From NCBI RefSeq assembly GCF_004216905.1, contig NZ_SGXJ01000005.1, positions 62,001 to 126,000 on the forward strand: a stretch of 64,000 nt of DNA, read 5' to 3'. The notes below the pieces were generated by a model. The model was not told the origin of the DNA. It worked only from the letters and a program-made list of their open reading frames with translations, and made no database searches. The position numbers were made by a program, and so were the translations under genes. The stretch comes from Kribbella sp. VKM Ac-2569. GTDB taxonomy: Bacteria; Actinomycetota; Actinomycetes; Propionibacteriales; Kribbellaceae. Positions 40,455 to 49,760 of this stretch are shown here, one piece after another; position 1 is the first letter of the stretch, and every line of letters starts with the position of its first letter.

Positions 40455-42113
40455 GTGACCCCGGAACAGCTCGCTGAGAAGATCCTGCAGGCCCTGGCCG
40501 CGCTCGCCGCCGACGGCGCCATCACCGTCGAGGGCGGGCTGCCGCGCGAGCTGAAGGTCGAGCGACCCAAGAACCCCGAGCACGGGGACTACGCGACGAA
40601 CGTCGCCATGCAGCTGGGCAAGCGGGCCGGGATGAATCCGCGCGCGTTCGCCGAGCTGCTCGCCGCCAAGCTGCAGGGCGACGAAGCCATCACCGCGGTG
40701 GAGATCGCCGGGCCCGGTTTCATCAACCTCCGGGTCGCGGCCGATGCCCAGGGCAAGGTCGCGCAGGCGATCCTCGACGCGGGCCCGAAGTACGGCACCA
40801 GCGACAGCCTCCAGGGGCGGGCGATCAACCTCGAGTTCATCTCGGCGAACCCGACCGGCCCGCTGCACCTCGGCCACACCCGCTGGGCCGCCGTCGGTGA
40901 CGCGCTCGGCCGGGTGCTGGCCGCCGCGGGCGCGAGCGTCAGCCGCGAGTTCTACATCAACGACCGCGGCAACCAGATGGACAAGTTCGGCGCCAGCCTG
41001 CAGGCTGCCGCGCACGGGCACAAGATCCCCGAGGACGGGTACCACGGCGAGTACATCCTCGACCTGGCGAAGCAGATCGCCGAAGAGGTCCCGGACATCC
41101 TGACGTTGCCCGAGGACGAGCAGGTGATCGCGTTCCGCGAGGCGGGGTACGAGCGGCAGCTCAAGGAGCAGCAGGACCAGCTCGAGCACTTCCGGACCAA
41201 GTTCGACGTCTGGTTCTCCGAGCGCAGCCTGCACGAGCAGGACGGCGTACCGCACGCGATCCAGAAGCTCCGCGACCAGGGGCATCTGTACGAGGCGGAC
41301 GACGCGCTCTGGATGCGGACCACGGACTTCACCGACGACAAGGACCGCGTGCTGATCCGGTCGAACGGCGAGCCGACGTACTTCGCCTCCGACGCGGCGT
41401 ACTACGTGAACAAGCGCGAGCGTGGTTTCGAGACGTGTATCTACATGCTCGGCGCCGACCACCATGGGTACGTGAACCGGCTGAAGGCGATCGCGGCCTG
41501 CGCCGGCGACGACCCCGAGCACAACATCGAGGTCCTGATCGGCCAGCTGGTGAAGATCCTCAAGGGTGGCGAGGAGATGAAGCTGTCCAAGCGGGCCGGC
41601 ACCATCGTCACGCTCGCGGAGCTGGTCGAGGAGGGCGGCGTCGACGCGCTGCGCTACACGCTGTGCCGCTACCCGACCGACTCCCCGCTGACCCTGGACA
41701 TCGAGGAGATGACCCGGCAGGCCAGCGAGAACCCGGTGTACTACGTCCAGTACGCACACGCCCGCCTGGCCTCGATCGTCCGGAACGCCGACGAGCTCGG
41801 TATCAAGCTCGACGAGTTCGACCCGGGCCTGCTCAGCCACGAGCGTGAGGGCGACCTGCTCCGCGCGCTGGCCGAGTTCCCGCGGGTCGTTGCGACTGCC
41901 GCGGAGCTGCGCGAGCCGCACCGTATCGCGCGGTACCTCGAGGACACCGCGTCCGCTTTCCACAAGTTCTACGACAGCTGCCGCGTGCTGCCGCGCGGCG
42001 ACGAGGAGGTGGAGCCGGTGCACAAGGCTCGCCTGACCCTGGTCTCCGCGACGCGGACCGTGCTCGCCAACGGGCTCGACCTGCTCGGCGTCTCCGCACC
42101 GGAGCGGATGTGA
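40455..42113 (+). CDS. argS: Arginyl-tRNA synthetase
   Basis: A 552-residue class I synthetase that charges tRNA-Arg. The N-terminal additional domain is at about 1-115. The HIGH-type motif is NPTGPLHLGHTRWA, and the KMSKS equivalent is MKLSKRAGTIV. The C-terminal helical anticodon-binding domain ends LLGVSAPERM. The start is GTG with a leaderless -10 six bases before it. The stop overlaps lysA (GTGA), the common actinobacterial argS-lysA arrangement. Confidence 0.97.
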   Translation: MTPEQLAEKILQALAALAADGAITVEGGLPRELKVERPKNPEHGDYATNVAMQLGKRAGMNPRAFAELLAAKLQGDEAITAVEIAGPGFINLRVAADAQGKVAQAILDAGPKYGTSDSLQGRAINLEFISANPTGPLHLGHTRWAAVGDALGRVLAAAGASVSREFYINDRGNQMDKFGASLQAAAHGHKIPEDGYHGEYILDLAKQIAEEVPDILTLPEDEQVIAFREAGYERQLKEQQDQLEHFRTKFDVWFSERSLHEQDGVPHAIQKLRDQGHLYEADDALWMRTTDFTDDKDRVLIRSNGEPTYFASDAAYYVNKRERGFETCIYMLGADHHGYVNRLKAIAACAGDDPEHNIEVLIGQLVKILKGGEEMKLSKRAGTIVTLAELVEEGGVDALRYTLCRYPTDSPLTLDIEEMTRQASENPVYYVQYAHARLASIVRNADELGIKLDEFDPGLLSHEREGDLLRALAEFPRVVATAAELREPHRIARYLEDTASAFHKFYDSCRVLPRGDEEVEPVHKARLTLVSATRTVLANGLDLLGVSAPERM

Positions 42114-43516
42114 GGGCGCACGAGGCGGGCGCGCTGCACGCCGACATCGGTCACAAGGCTCCGCAGTGGCTGCGCGCACCGCGTGACCCCAACGACCTGG
42201 TCGCCGCGCTCTGGTCGCACACGGCCAAGAAGAACGGTGAAGGCGCCCTCGAGGTCGGCGGCGTCGACGTCCGGGAATTGGTCGCCGAGCACGGCAGCCC
42301 GGCGTACGTGCTGGACGAGGACGACTTCCGTTCCCGGGCGCGCGCGTTCAAGCACGCCTTCAAGGACTTCGACGTCTACTACGCCGGCAAGGCGTTCCTG
42401 TGTACGACGGTCGTCCGCTGGGTGATGGAAGAGGGCCTGAACCTCGATATCTGCAGCGGGGGAGAGCTCGCCGTCGCGCTGCGGGCCGGCGCCGACCCCA
42501 AGCGGTTGGGGTTCCATGGCAACAACAAGTCCGAGTCCGAGCTGGCCCGGGCGCTGGACGCGGGCGTCGGCCGGATCATCGTCGACTCGCAGTACGAGAT
42601 CACCCGGCTGATCGAGCTCGCCGCCGAACGCAACGTGGTCGCCCCGGTGATGGTCCGGGTCACCGCGGGCGTCGAGGCGCACACCCACGAGTACATCGCG
42701 ACCGCGCACGAGGACCAGAAGTTCGGGTTCTCGATCACCTCCGGCGCCGCCTTCGAAGCCGTTGCCCGGGTCAACGAATCCTCGGAGCTGGAGTTGCTCG
42801 GACTGCACTCGCACATCGGCTCGCAGATCTTCGACTCGTCCGGTTTCGAGGTCGCCGCGAAGCGCGTGATCGCCTTGCACGCAAGGGTTTCCGACGAGCT
42901 CGGTGTCGACATGCCGGAGCTCGACCTGGGCGGCGGCTTCGGGATCGCGTACACCACCCAGGACGACCCGTCCGACCCGGCGCAGCTGGCCACCGAGATG
43001 GGCAAGATCGTCGAGCACGAGTGCCGTGCGTTCGAGGTCGAGATGCCGAAGGTGTCGATCGAGCCCGGCCGCGCGATCGTCGGCCCGGCGATGTGCACGG
43101 TCTACCTGGTCGGCACGGTCAAGGAGGTCGAGCTGGACGCCGGCGCCGCCCGGACGTACGTGTCTGTCGACGGCGGCATGAGCGACAACATCCGCACCGC
43201 GCTGTACGACGCCGACTACTCGTGCACGCTCGCCAACCGGTACTCCGACACCCCGCCGACGCTGGCTCGGGTGGTCGGCAAGCACTGTGAGTCCGGGGAC
43301 ATCGTCGTGAAGGACGAGTTCCTGCCCTCCGACGTCCAGCCGGGCGACCTGATCGCCGTCCCCGGCACCGGCGCGTACTGCCGGTCGATGGCGAGCAACT
43401 ACAACCACGTACCGCGGCCACCGGTGATCGCGGTCAAGGACGGCCACATGCGCGTCGTCGTACGCCGTGAGACCGAAGACGACCTGCTTCTCCTCGACAT
43501 GGGGGCCGCCGAATGA
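42110..43516 (+). CDS. lysA: Diaminopimelate decarboxylase
   Basis: A 468-residue PLP enzyme making L-lysine from meso-diaminopimelate. PLP binds Lys94 in VYYAGKAFLCT. Glycine-rich LDLGGGFGIAY contacts the phosphate, and the catalytic Cys region lies near ESGDIV. The N-terminal 45 residues (HKAPQWLRAPRDPNDLVAALWS) match the actinobacterial LysA extension. It starts at GTG overlapping argS and its stop overlaps hom (ATGA). Confidence 0.96.
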   Translation: MRAHEAGALHADIGHKAPQWLRAPRDPNDLVAALWSHTAKKNGEGALEVGGVDVRELVAEHGSPAYVLDEDDFRSRARAFKHAFKDFDVYYAGKAFLCTTVVRWVMEEGLNLDICSGGELAVALRAGADPKRLGFHGNNKSESELARALDAGVGRIIVDSQYEITRLIELAAERNVVAPVMVRVTAGVEAHTHEYIATAHEDQKFGFSITSGAAFEAVARVNESSELELLGLHSHIGSQIFDSSGFEVAAKRVIALHARVSDELGVDMPELDLGGGFGIAYTTQDDPSDPAQLATEMGKIVEHECRAFEVEMPKVSIEPGRAIVGPAMCTVYLVGTVKEVELDAGAARTYVSVDGGMSDNIRTALYDADYSCTLANRYSDTPPTLARVVGKHCESGDIVVKDEFLPSDVQPGDLIAVPGTGAYCRSMASNYNHVPRPPVIAVKDGHMRVVVRRETEDDLLLLDMGAAE

Positions 43517-44820
43517 ACGACACCGTGAACGACGACAAACCTCTCAAGGTAGGCCTGCTCGGTTGCGGAGTGGTCGGCACCGAGGTGGTGCGGATCCTGA
43601 CCGAGCAGGCGGACCATCTCGCGGCCCGCGTCGGCGCCCCGCTGGAGATCGCGGGCATCGCCGTACGACGTCCCGGCCGCGCCCGCGACATCGCCGTCGA
43701 CCCGGCCCTCATCACCACTGACGCCCACGCGCTGGTGTCCCGCGGCGACCTGGACCTGGTGATCGAGGTGATCGGCGGTCTCGAACCCGCCCGCAGCCTG
43801 ATCCTGACCGCGCTCGAGCACGGTGCCTCGGTCGTCACGGCGAACAAGGCGCTGCTCGCCGAGGACGGCCCGACACTGTTCGCCGCCGCGGAGAAGTACC
43901 AGCGCGACCTGTACTTCGAGGCCGCCGTCGCCGGCGCGATCCCGATCCTGCGGCCGCTGCGTGAGTCGCTCGCCGGTGACGACGTGACCCGGGTGATGGG
44001 CATCGTCAACGGCACCACGAACTTCATCCTCGACAAGATGGACAGCACCGGCGCCGGTTTCGACGAGGCGCTCGAAGAGGCCCAGGCGCTCGGGTACGCC
44101 GAGGCTGACCCGACTGCCGACATCGAGGGCTTCGACGCCGCCGCGAAGGCCGCACTGCTGGCCAGCCTGGCGTTCCACACCCGGGTCTCGATCGCCGACG
44201 TGCACCGCGAGGGCATCACCGAGGTGACCGCGACCGATATCGCTTCGGCCCGCGAGATGGGCTGCGTGGTGAAGTCGCTGGCGATCTGCGAGCTGGACGA
44301 GGCGACCGACTCGGTGAGCGCCCGGGTGTACCCGGCGATGATCCCGCTCACCCACCCGTTGGCCAGTGTTCGGGACGCGTACAACGCCGTTTTCGTGGAG
44401 AGTAAGGCAGCCGGACGGCTGATGTTCTATGGTCGTGGTGCCGGCGGCGCCCCGACGGCCAGTGCAGTCCTCGGGGATCTGGTGTCCGCCGCGCGCAACC
44501 GGCTCAAGGGCGTGCCGGGGGTCGGCGAGTCGTCGTACACCCAGCGGGCCGTGCGGCCGATGGGCGACGCGATGACCCGCTACCACGTGTCGCTGGACGT
44601 GGCCGACAAGGCCGGTGTGCTGGCGGCGGTGGCCCATGCCTTCTCGGAGCACGACGTGTCCATCCAGACCGTCCGCCAGGAGGGCCGGGGCAGTGACGCG
44701 CAACTGGTGGTGGTCACCCACACCGCGACCGACGCCGCGTTGTCCGCGACCGTGGAGTCCTTGCGGGACATGGACATCGTCCGTGAAGTCAGCAGTGTGA
44801 TGCGGGTAGAAGGCGAGTAA
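43513..44820 (+). CDS. hom: Homoserine dehydrogenase
   Basis: A 435-residue enzyme reducing aspartate semialdehyde to homoserine for Thr, Met and Ile. The NAD(P) fold is KVGLLGCGVVGTEVV; the catalytic core holds GIVNGTTNFIL and EAQALGYAEADPTADIEG. A C-terminal ACT domain (about 355-435, YHVSLDVADKAGVLAAVAHAF) is the usual site of threonine feedback inhibition. ATGA overlap with lysA shows coupling. Confidence 0.96.
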   Translation: MNDTVNDDKPLKVGLLGCGVVGTEVVRILTEQADHLAARVGAPLEIAGIAVRRPGRARDIAVDPALITTDAHALVSRGDLDLVIEVIGGLEPARSLILTALEHGASVVTANKALLAEDGPTLFAAAEKYQRDLYFEAAVAGAIPILRPLRESLAGDDVTRVMGIVNGTTNFILDKMDSTGAGFDEALEEAQALGYAEADPTADIEGFDAAAKAALLASLAFHTRVSIADVHREGITEVTATDIASAREMGCVVKSLAICELDEATDSVSARVYPAMIPLTHPLASVRDAYNAVFVESKAAGRLMFYGRGAGGAPTASAVLGDLVSAARNRLKGVPGVGESSYTQRAVRPMGDAMTRYHVSLDVADKAGVLAAVAHAFSEHDVSIQTVRQEGRGSDAQLVVVTHTATDAALSATVESLRDMDIVREVSSVMRVEGE

Positions 44821-44826
44821 CACCAC

Positions 44827-45903
44827 ATGGTTCAGCAGCGTCGTCATCAATGGCTAGGCGTGATCGAGGAATACCGTGACCGGCTGCCGGTCTCGACCGA
44901 TACCCCGGTCGTCACGCTCGGCGAGGGCGGGACGCCGCTGGTGGCCGCGCAGTGGCTGAGCGAGCAGACCGGCTGCGAGGTCTGGCTCAAGGTCGAGGGC
45001 AACAACCCGACCGGCTCGTTCAAGGACCGCGGGATGACGGTGGCGATCTCGCTGGCCGCACAGGCTGGTGACAAGGCGGTCGTCTGCGCCTCCACCGGCA
45101 ACACCTCGGCGTCGGCGGCGGCGTACGCCGTTCGCGCCGGGATGCTGCCGCTGGTGGTGATCCCGGCCGGCCGGATCGCGAAGGGCAAGCTCGCCCAGGC
45201 GGTCGTGCACGGCGCGAAGCTGGTGCAGATCGACGGTGGGTTCGACGACTGCCTGCGGATCGTCCGCGAACTCGGCAAGAACTACCCGGTCGCGCTGGTG
45301 AACTCGGTCAACCCGGTCCGCCTGGAAGGGCAGAAGACCGCGGCCTTCGAGGTCTGCGACGCGCTCGGTGACGCGCCGGACCTGCACCTGCTGCCGGTCG
45401 GTAACGCGGGCAACATCGCGGCCTACTGGAAGGGCTACCAGGAGTACGCCAAGGACAAGCTCGCCACCCGGACGCCGAAGATGTGGGGTTTCCAGGCCGA
45501 GGGCGCGGCGCCGATCGTGCGCGGCTCCATCGTGGAGAAGCCGGAGACCGCCGCGACCGCGATCCGGGTCGGGAACCCGGCGTCATGGACGCTGGCCGAG
45601 GCCGCGCGGGACGAGTCCGGCGGCCGGATCGAACTGGTCACCGACGAGCAGATCCTGACCGCGCAGCGTGACCTTGCCGCCCGCGAAGGTGTCTTCGTGG
45701 AGCCGGCTTCGGCGGCGGGCGTCGCCGGGCTGCTGCACGCCAAGGCGCAGGGCTGGTTGCCGGGCGGTTCGACGGTCGTGATCACCGTCACTGGTCACGG
45801 CCTGAAGGACATCGACACCGCGCTCGGCCACGCGACCTTCGAAGAACCCCCCATCACACCAGCGGACACCGACGCCGTTGCCCGCATCGCCGGCCTCGCC
45901 TGA
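44827..45903 (+). CDS. thrC: Threonine synthase
   Basis: A 358-residue PLP enzyme converting O-phosphohomoserine to threonine. PLP-binding Lys is in NPTGSFKDRGMT, and the phosphate-binding SxGN loop is CASTGNTSASAAAYA. LGEGGTPL near the N-terminus is typical of the family. It follows hom by six bases and precedes thrB by five, completing the hom-thrC-thrB threonine operon. Confidence 0.96.
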   Translation: MVQQRRHQWLGVIEEYRDRLPVSTDTPVVTLGEGGTPLVAAQWLSEQTGCEVWLKVEGNNPTGSFKDRGMTVAISLAAQAGDKAVVCASTGNTSASAAAYAVRAGMLPLVVIPAGRIAKGKLAQAVVHGAKLVQIDGGFDDCLRIVRELGKNYPVALVNSVNPVRLEGQKTAAFEVCDALGDAPDLHLLPVGNAGNIAAYWKGYQEYAKDKLATRTPKMWGFQAEGAAPIVRGSIVEKPETAATAIRVGNPASWTLAEAARDESGGRIELVTDEQILTAQRDLAAREGVFVEPASAAGVAGLLHAKAQGWLPGGSTVVITVTGHGLKDIDTALGHATFEEPPITPADTDAVARIAGLA

Positions 45904-45908
45904 CCGCC

Positions 45909-46853
45909 ATGGGCGAGCACAAGCCATGTGACCAGGTCCGGGTTCGCGTTCCAGCCACGAGCGCGAACCTCGGCCCCGGCTTCGACGCGTTCGGTCTCGC
46001 GCTGACCTTGTACGACGACCTTGTCGTCACCCCGTGCGGCTCCGGAGTAACCGTCGAGGTGACGGGGTGCGGCGAAGGCGAAGTACCGCTGGACGAGACG
46101 CATCTGGTGGTGCGGTCGATCCGGGCCGGGCTCGAGGCGCTGGGTGCTCCGGTGCCCGGATTCACCCTGCGGTGCGAGAACCGGATCCCGCACGGACGCG
46201 GTCTGGGGTCGTCGTCGGCCGCGATCGTCGGCGGGCTCGCGGCGGCGTACGCACTGGCCGGCGAACCGGTCGACCGCGAGCGTCTCGTCGTACTGGCGAA
46301 CGAGCTCGAGGGACACCCCGACAACGTGGCAGCGGCCGCCTTCGGCGGCTTCACGATCGCTTGGACGGAAGGCACAGCGTCGTTTGAAGAGCGTGGCCGC
46401 GCGGTCAGGTTGGAACCGGCGGCCGGAACGGCTGTAGTTGCTTACGTACCGGACAATCGCGTGCTGACCAAGGAGGCGCGCGGACTCCTGCCGAGCGTTG
46501 TTTCCCACAGTGATGCGGCGGCCAATGCAGGGAAGGCTGCTCTCCTTGTCGCGGCGATGACAGGGCGGCCGGAGTTGCTGCTCACCGCGACCGAGGATCG
46601 CCTGCACCAGGAGTACCGCGAGCCGGCCATGCCGGAGAGCCTCGCGCTGGTGCACAAACTGCGCGGCAGCGGACTCGCCGCGCTCGTCAGCGGTGCCGGT
46701 CCGACGGTCGCCGTACTCGGCAGTCAGGACGGGAAGAGCGCAGGTCAGGACCTGTTTTTCCGCGGTACGCCGGATGCGCCGGACGGCTGGACGAAGTACG
46801 AGCTGGAGATCGATCCAGTCGGCGTACAGGTCTGGTCGATGGAAGCCGGCTGA
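45909..46853 (+). CDS. thrB: Homoserine kinase
   Basis: A 314-residue GHMP kinase phosphorylating homoserine. RVRVPATSANLGPGFDAFGLAL is the N-terminal motif, and the ATP loop is IPHGRGLGSSSAA. SGLAALVSGAGPTVAVLG is motif 3. The product is the substrate of ThrC just upstream. The last part (residues 285-314) is variable. A 324-base gap separates it from rho. Confidence 0.95.
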   Translation: MGEHKPCDQVRVRVPATSANLGPGFDAFGLALTLYDDLVVTPCGSGVTVEVTGCGEGEVPLDETHLVVRSIRAGLEALGAPVPGFTLRCENRIPHGRGLGSSSAAIVGGLAAAYALAGEPVDRERLVVLANELEGHPDNVAAAAFGGFTIAWTEGTASFEERGRAVRLEPAAGTAVVAYVPDNRVLTKEARGLLPSVVSHSDAAANAGKAALLVAAMTGRPELLLTATEDRLHQEYREPAMPESLALVHKLRGSGLAALVSGAGPTVAVLGSQDGKSAGQDLFFRGTPDAPDGWTKYELEIDPVGVQVWSMEAG

Positions 46854-47177
46854 TCCGGGAATGCCGGGCCGCTGACACGCGTTGTAGGCCTCGAGTCGGC
46901 AGAAGGACCTGTAGTGGTGCTAGTCTCGACTCACCCGATCCCCTCCAGGTGATCGGCGTGCTCTCGCCACGATCCGGGCTGTGCTCCCGGCACCCTGTGT
47001 TGTGTGGCGACCCCCCTGTGGATGTGACCTTGCGCCGCCTGCGTCGGAGATGTCCGGGGGACTCAGATCGAGCGAGAGACTCTTGTACACCACGTGCCCG
47101 TTGTGCGGCCGTGGGTGGAATGAAATTGGTCGATGAGCCGTGTCGGACATCGACGATCCGTGTGGGAAGGACCTCAC
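46854..47177. other. Leader/promoter region of rho
   Basis: There is no gene in these 324 bases. A -10-like TAGTCT occurs at 46921-46926, which would give a leader of about 245 bases. A long rho leader fits autoregulated termination known from other bacteria; that use here is inference. GGAAGGA before the GTG at 47178 is the rho ribosome-binding site. Confidence 0.4.
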
Positions 47178-49340
47178 GTGACAGAAACTGTTGAAGCCTC
47201 CAGTGGAGCTGACGCCGCGGCGACCGCCGCGACGCGTCGCCGGAAAGCCGGAGGCGGCCTCGAGGGCATGCTGCTCCCCGAGCTCAAGCAGCTCGCCGGG
47301 ACGCTTGGCATCAAGGGCACCGGCGCACTGCGCAAGGGCCAGCTGATCGAGGCGATCAAGGCCGCCCAGACCGGCGGGTCCGCCGGTTCTTCTGCGGGCG
47401 GCTCGACGAGTGGCTCGAAGGCGAAGGCACCGCGGTCGACGCAGCCGACGCTCGACGAGGCCGCAGAGGCGCCGGCGGCGAAGACCGCGGCGCCCGCGAA
47501 GCGCGAGGGCGGCAGCCGCCGGACCCGCGCCGCCGCCCAGAAGGACCCGCAGAAGGACGCGACCACCGACGCCGCGCCGAACGGTGCTGCCCCCGAGGCC
47601 GCCGTCGAAGCGCCGGCCGCGAAGGTCGTGCAGCCGGAGACGGCTGCCCCGAACGGTGCCCAGAGTGGTGCCGTCGAGCGGGTGGAGACCCGCACCGAGG
47701 AGCGTGCTGAGGACCGCGGCGAGAGCCAGGGCCGCACCCGCGAGCGGAACCGCGACAACGCCCGCGAGCAGAACCGGGACAACAACCGGGACAGCCGCGA
47801 CGGTAGCCAGGGCCGCGACCGCAACCGCGACGGCAGCCAGAACCGGGAGCAGAACCGCGAGCAGAACCGGGACAACAACCGGGACGGCCAGCGCGACGGC
47901 AACCGGGACGGCAACCGTGACGGGAACCGTGACACCAACCGGGACAACCGCGGTGACAACCCGCGGAACCGGCAAGACCGTCAGGACCGGCAGGACCGGC
48001 AGGACGACCGGGGCGAGGAAGGCGAGGGCCGTCGCCGGCGCCGCCGGGGTCGCGACCGGGAACGCACCCGCGACGGCCAGCCGACCGGCGGCCGTGACGG
48101 CGGTCGGGACAGCGGTCGCGACACCAGCCGCACCCGCGGCCGCGGCGAGCGGTACGACACCGAGCCGACGATCAGCGAGGACGACGTACTCGTCCCGGCC
48201 GCCGGCATCCTCGACGTACTCGACAACTACGCGTTCGTCCGGACCAGCGGCTACCTGCCGGGCCCGAACGACGTGTACGTCGCGCTCTCGATGGTGAAGC
48301 GCTACGGCCTGCGCAAGGGCGACGCGATCACCGGTGCGGTGAAGCAGCCGCAGGAGGGCGAGCGCAAGGAGAAGTTCAACCCGCTGGTGCGGATCGACAC
48401 CGTGAACGGCGCTGACCCGGAGATCGCCAAGCAGCGGCAGGACTTCAACAAGCTCACCCCGCTGTACGCGACCGAGCGGCTCCGCCTGGAGACCGAGCCG
48501 GGCGTGCTGACCACCCGGATCGTCGACATCGTCAGCCCGATCGGCAAGGGGCAGCGTGGCCTGATCGTCTCGCCGCCGAAGGCCGGTAAGACGATGGTGC
48601 TGCAGGCGCTCGCGAACGCGATCACCACGAACAACCCCGAAGTACACCTGATGGTCGTGCTGGTGGACGAGCGGCCCGAAGAGGTCACCGACATGCAGCG
48701 CACGGTCAAGGGTGAGGTCATCGCCTCGACCTTCGACCGCCCGGCCGACGACCACACCACGGTCGCGGAGCTGGCGATCGAGCGCGCGAAGCGGCTGGTG
48801 GAGCTCGGCCACGACGTCGTCGTACTGCTGGACTCGATCACCCGGCTCGGCCGCGCGTACAACATCGCGGCGCCGGCCAGCGGCCGGATCCTGTCCGGTG
48901 GTGTCGACTCGTCCGCGCTGTACCCGCCGAAGCGGTTCTTCGGTGCGGCCCGCAATATCGAGGACGGCGGCTCGCTGACCATCCTCGCGACCGCGCTGAT
49001 CGAGACCGGCTCGAAGATGGACGAGGTGATCTTCGAGGAGTTCAAGGGCACCGGCAACATGGAGCTCCGGCTGCGCCGCGAGTTCGCCGACCGGCGGATC
49101 TTCCCGGCCATCGACGTGGTCGCCTCCGGCACCCGCCGCGAGGAGCTGCTGATGTCCAAGGACGAGACCCAGGTGGTCTGGAAGCTGCGCCGGGTGCTGT
49201 CCGCGCTCGACGGGCAGGCCGCGCTGGAGCTCCTGATCGGCAAGCTCAAGGAGAGCAAGTCGAACATCGAGTTCCTGCTCCAGGTCAACAAGACCACCCC
49301 GTCGACGGGCACCAGCCACAGCACCACCAACGGCGACTGA
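47178..49340 (+). CDS. rho: Transcription termination factor Rho with long disordered insert
   Basis: A 720-residue hexameric RNA-dependent ATPase that ends transcription. A SAP-like Rho N-terminal domain is at 28-64. Residues 66-328 are a low-complexity insert rich in Ala, then Arg/Asn/Asp with NRDGNRDG repeats. The RNA-binding cold-shock-like domain starts near 335 (DVLVPAAGILDVLDNYAFVRTSGYLPGPNDVYV). Walker A is SPPKAGKTMVL and DVVVLLDSITRLGRA is the Walker B region. I use the GTG at 47178 with its GGAAGGA site; an ATG 45 bases upstream has no site. Inserts at this position are typical of actinobacterial Rho. Confidence 0.95.
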   Translation: MTETVEASSGADAAATAATRRRKAGGGLEGMLLPELKQLAGTLGIKGTGALRKGQLIEAIKAAQTGGSAGSSAGGSTSGSKAKAPRSTQPTLDEAAEAPAAKTAAPAKREGGSRRTRAAAQKDPQKDATTDAAPNGAAPEAAVEAPAAKVVQPETAAPNGAQSGAVERVETRTEERAEDRGESQGRTRERNRDNAREQNRDNNRDSRDGSQGRDRNRDGSQNREQNREQNRDNNRDGQRDGNRDGNRDGNRDTNRDNRGDNPRNRQDRQDRQDRQDDRGEEGEGRRRRRRGRDRERTRDGQPTGGRDGGRDSGRDTSRTRGRGERYDTEPTISEDDVLVPAAGILDVLDNYAFVRTSGYLPGPNDVYVALSMVKRYGLRKGDAITGAVKQPQEGERKEKFNPLVRIDTVNGADPEIAKQRQDFNKLTPLYATERLRLETEPGVLTTRIVDIVSPIGKGQRGLIVSPPKAGKTMVLQALANAITTNNPEVHLMVVLVDERPEEVTDMQRTVKGEVIASTFDRPADDHTTVAELAIERAKRLVELGHDVVVLLDSITRLGRAYNIAAPASGRILSGGVDSSALYPPKRFFGAARNIEDGGSLTILATALIETGSKMDEVIFEEFKGTGNMELRLRREFADRRIFPAIDVVASGTRREELLMSKDETQVVWKLRRVLSALDGQAALELLIGKLKESKSNIEFLLQVNKTTPSTGTSHSTTNGD

Positions 49341-49463
49341 TAGGCGACTGAACGACCCTCGATTACCGGTTTGCCGCCCTCGGGTGGCAAACTGGTATGT
49401 CGGTTCCGGTTCACACTCGCACCGTGCGGGCGACCCGGGGCACCTGAAACCTAGGAGACTGTC

Positions 49464-49670
49464 TTGAAGAGCGACATCCACCCGACGTACGTCGACACCA
49501 CGGTGACCTGTACCTGTGGCGCCACGTTCACGACGCGCTCGACCGCGGAGAACGGCGTGATCCACGCCGACGTGTGCTCGCAGTGCCACCCCTTCTACAC
49601 CGGCAAGCAGAAGATTCTCGACACCGGTGGCCGGGTGGCCCGCTTCGAGAAGCGGTACGCCAAGAAGTAG
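49464..49670 (+). CDS. rpmE: 50S ribosomal protein L31, zinc-binding type
   Basis: A 68-residue ribosomal protein. MKSDIHPTYVDTTVTCTCGATFTTRST and DVCSQCHPFYTGKQKILDTGGRV match L31; the CTCG and CSQCH cysteines form the zinc ribbon of the C+ type used when zinc is plentiful. The start codon is TTG at 49464, supported by TAGGAGA upstream and the conserved N-terminus. Confidence 0.97.
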   Translation: MKSDIHPTYVDTTVTCTCGATFTTRSTAENGVIHADVCSQCHPFYTGKQKILDTGGRVARFEKRYAKK

Positions 49671-49760
49671 CTTTCCTGCCGCGCGCCGGTCTCGCCTGTC
49701 ATGGGCGGGACCGGCGCGCGGTTTGTGTTGTCAGCAGGTTCCCGAGAGGAGGAGTGCGGC

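Noticed and set aside
47700..48130. Dense short DNA repeats that could suggest a CRISPR array
   Set aside because: The repeats are codon-level (Asn-Arg-Asp-Gly), in frame with rho, with no equal spacers.
46920..49589. An 889-codon open frame on the minus strand opposite rho
   Set aside because: It is antisense to the clearly coding rho gene and is an artefact of high third-position GC; its Val/Ala/Arg repeats mirror the rho insert.
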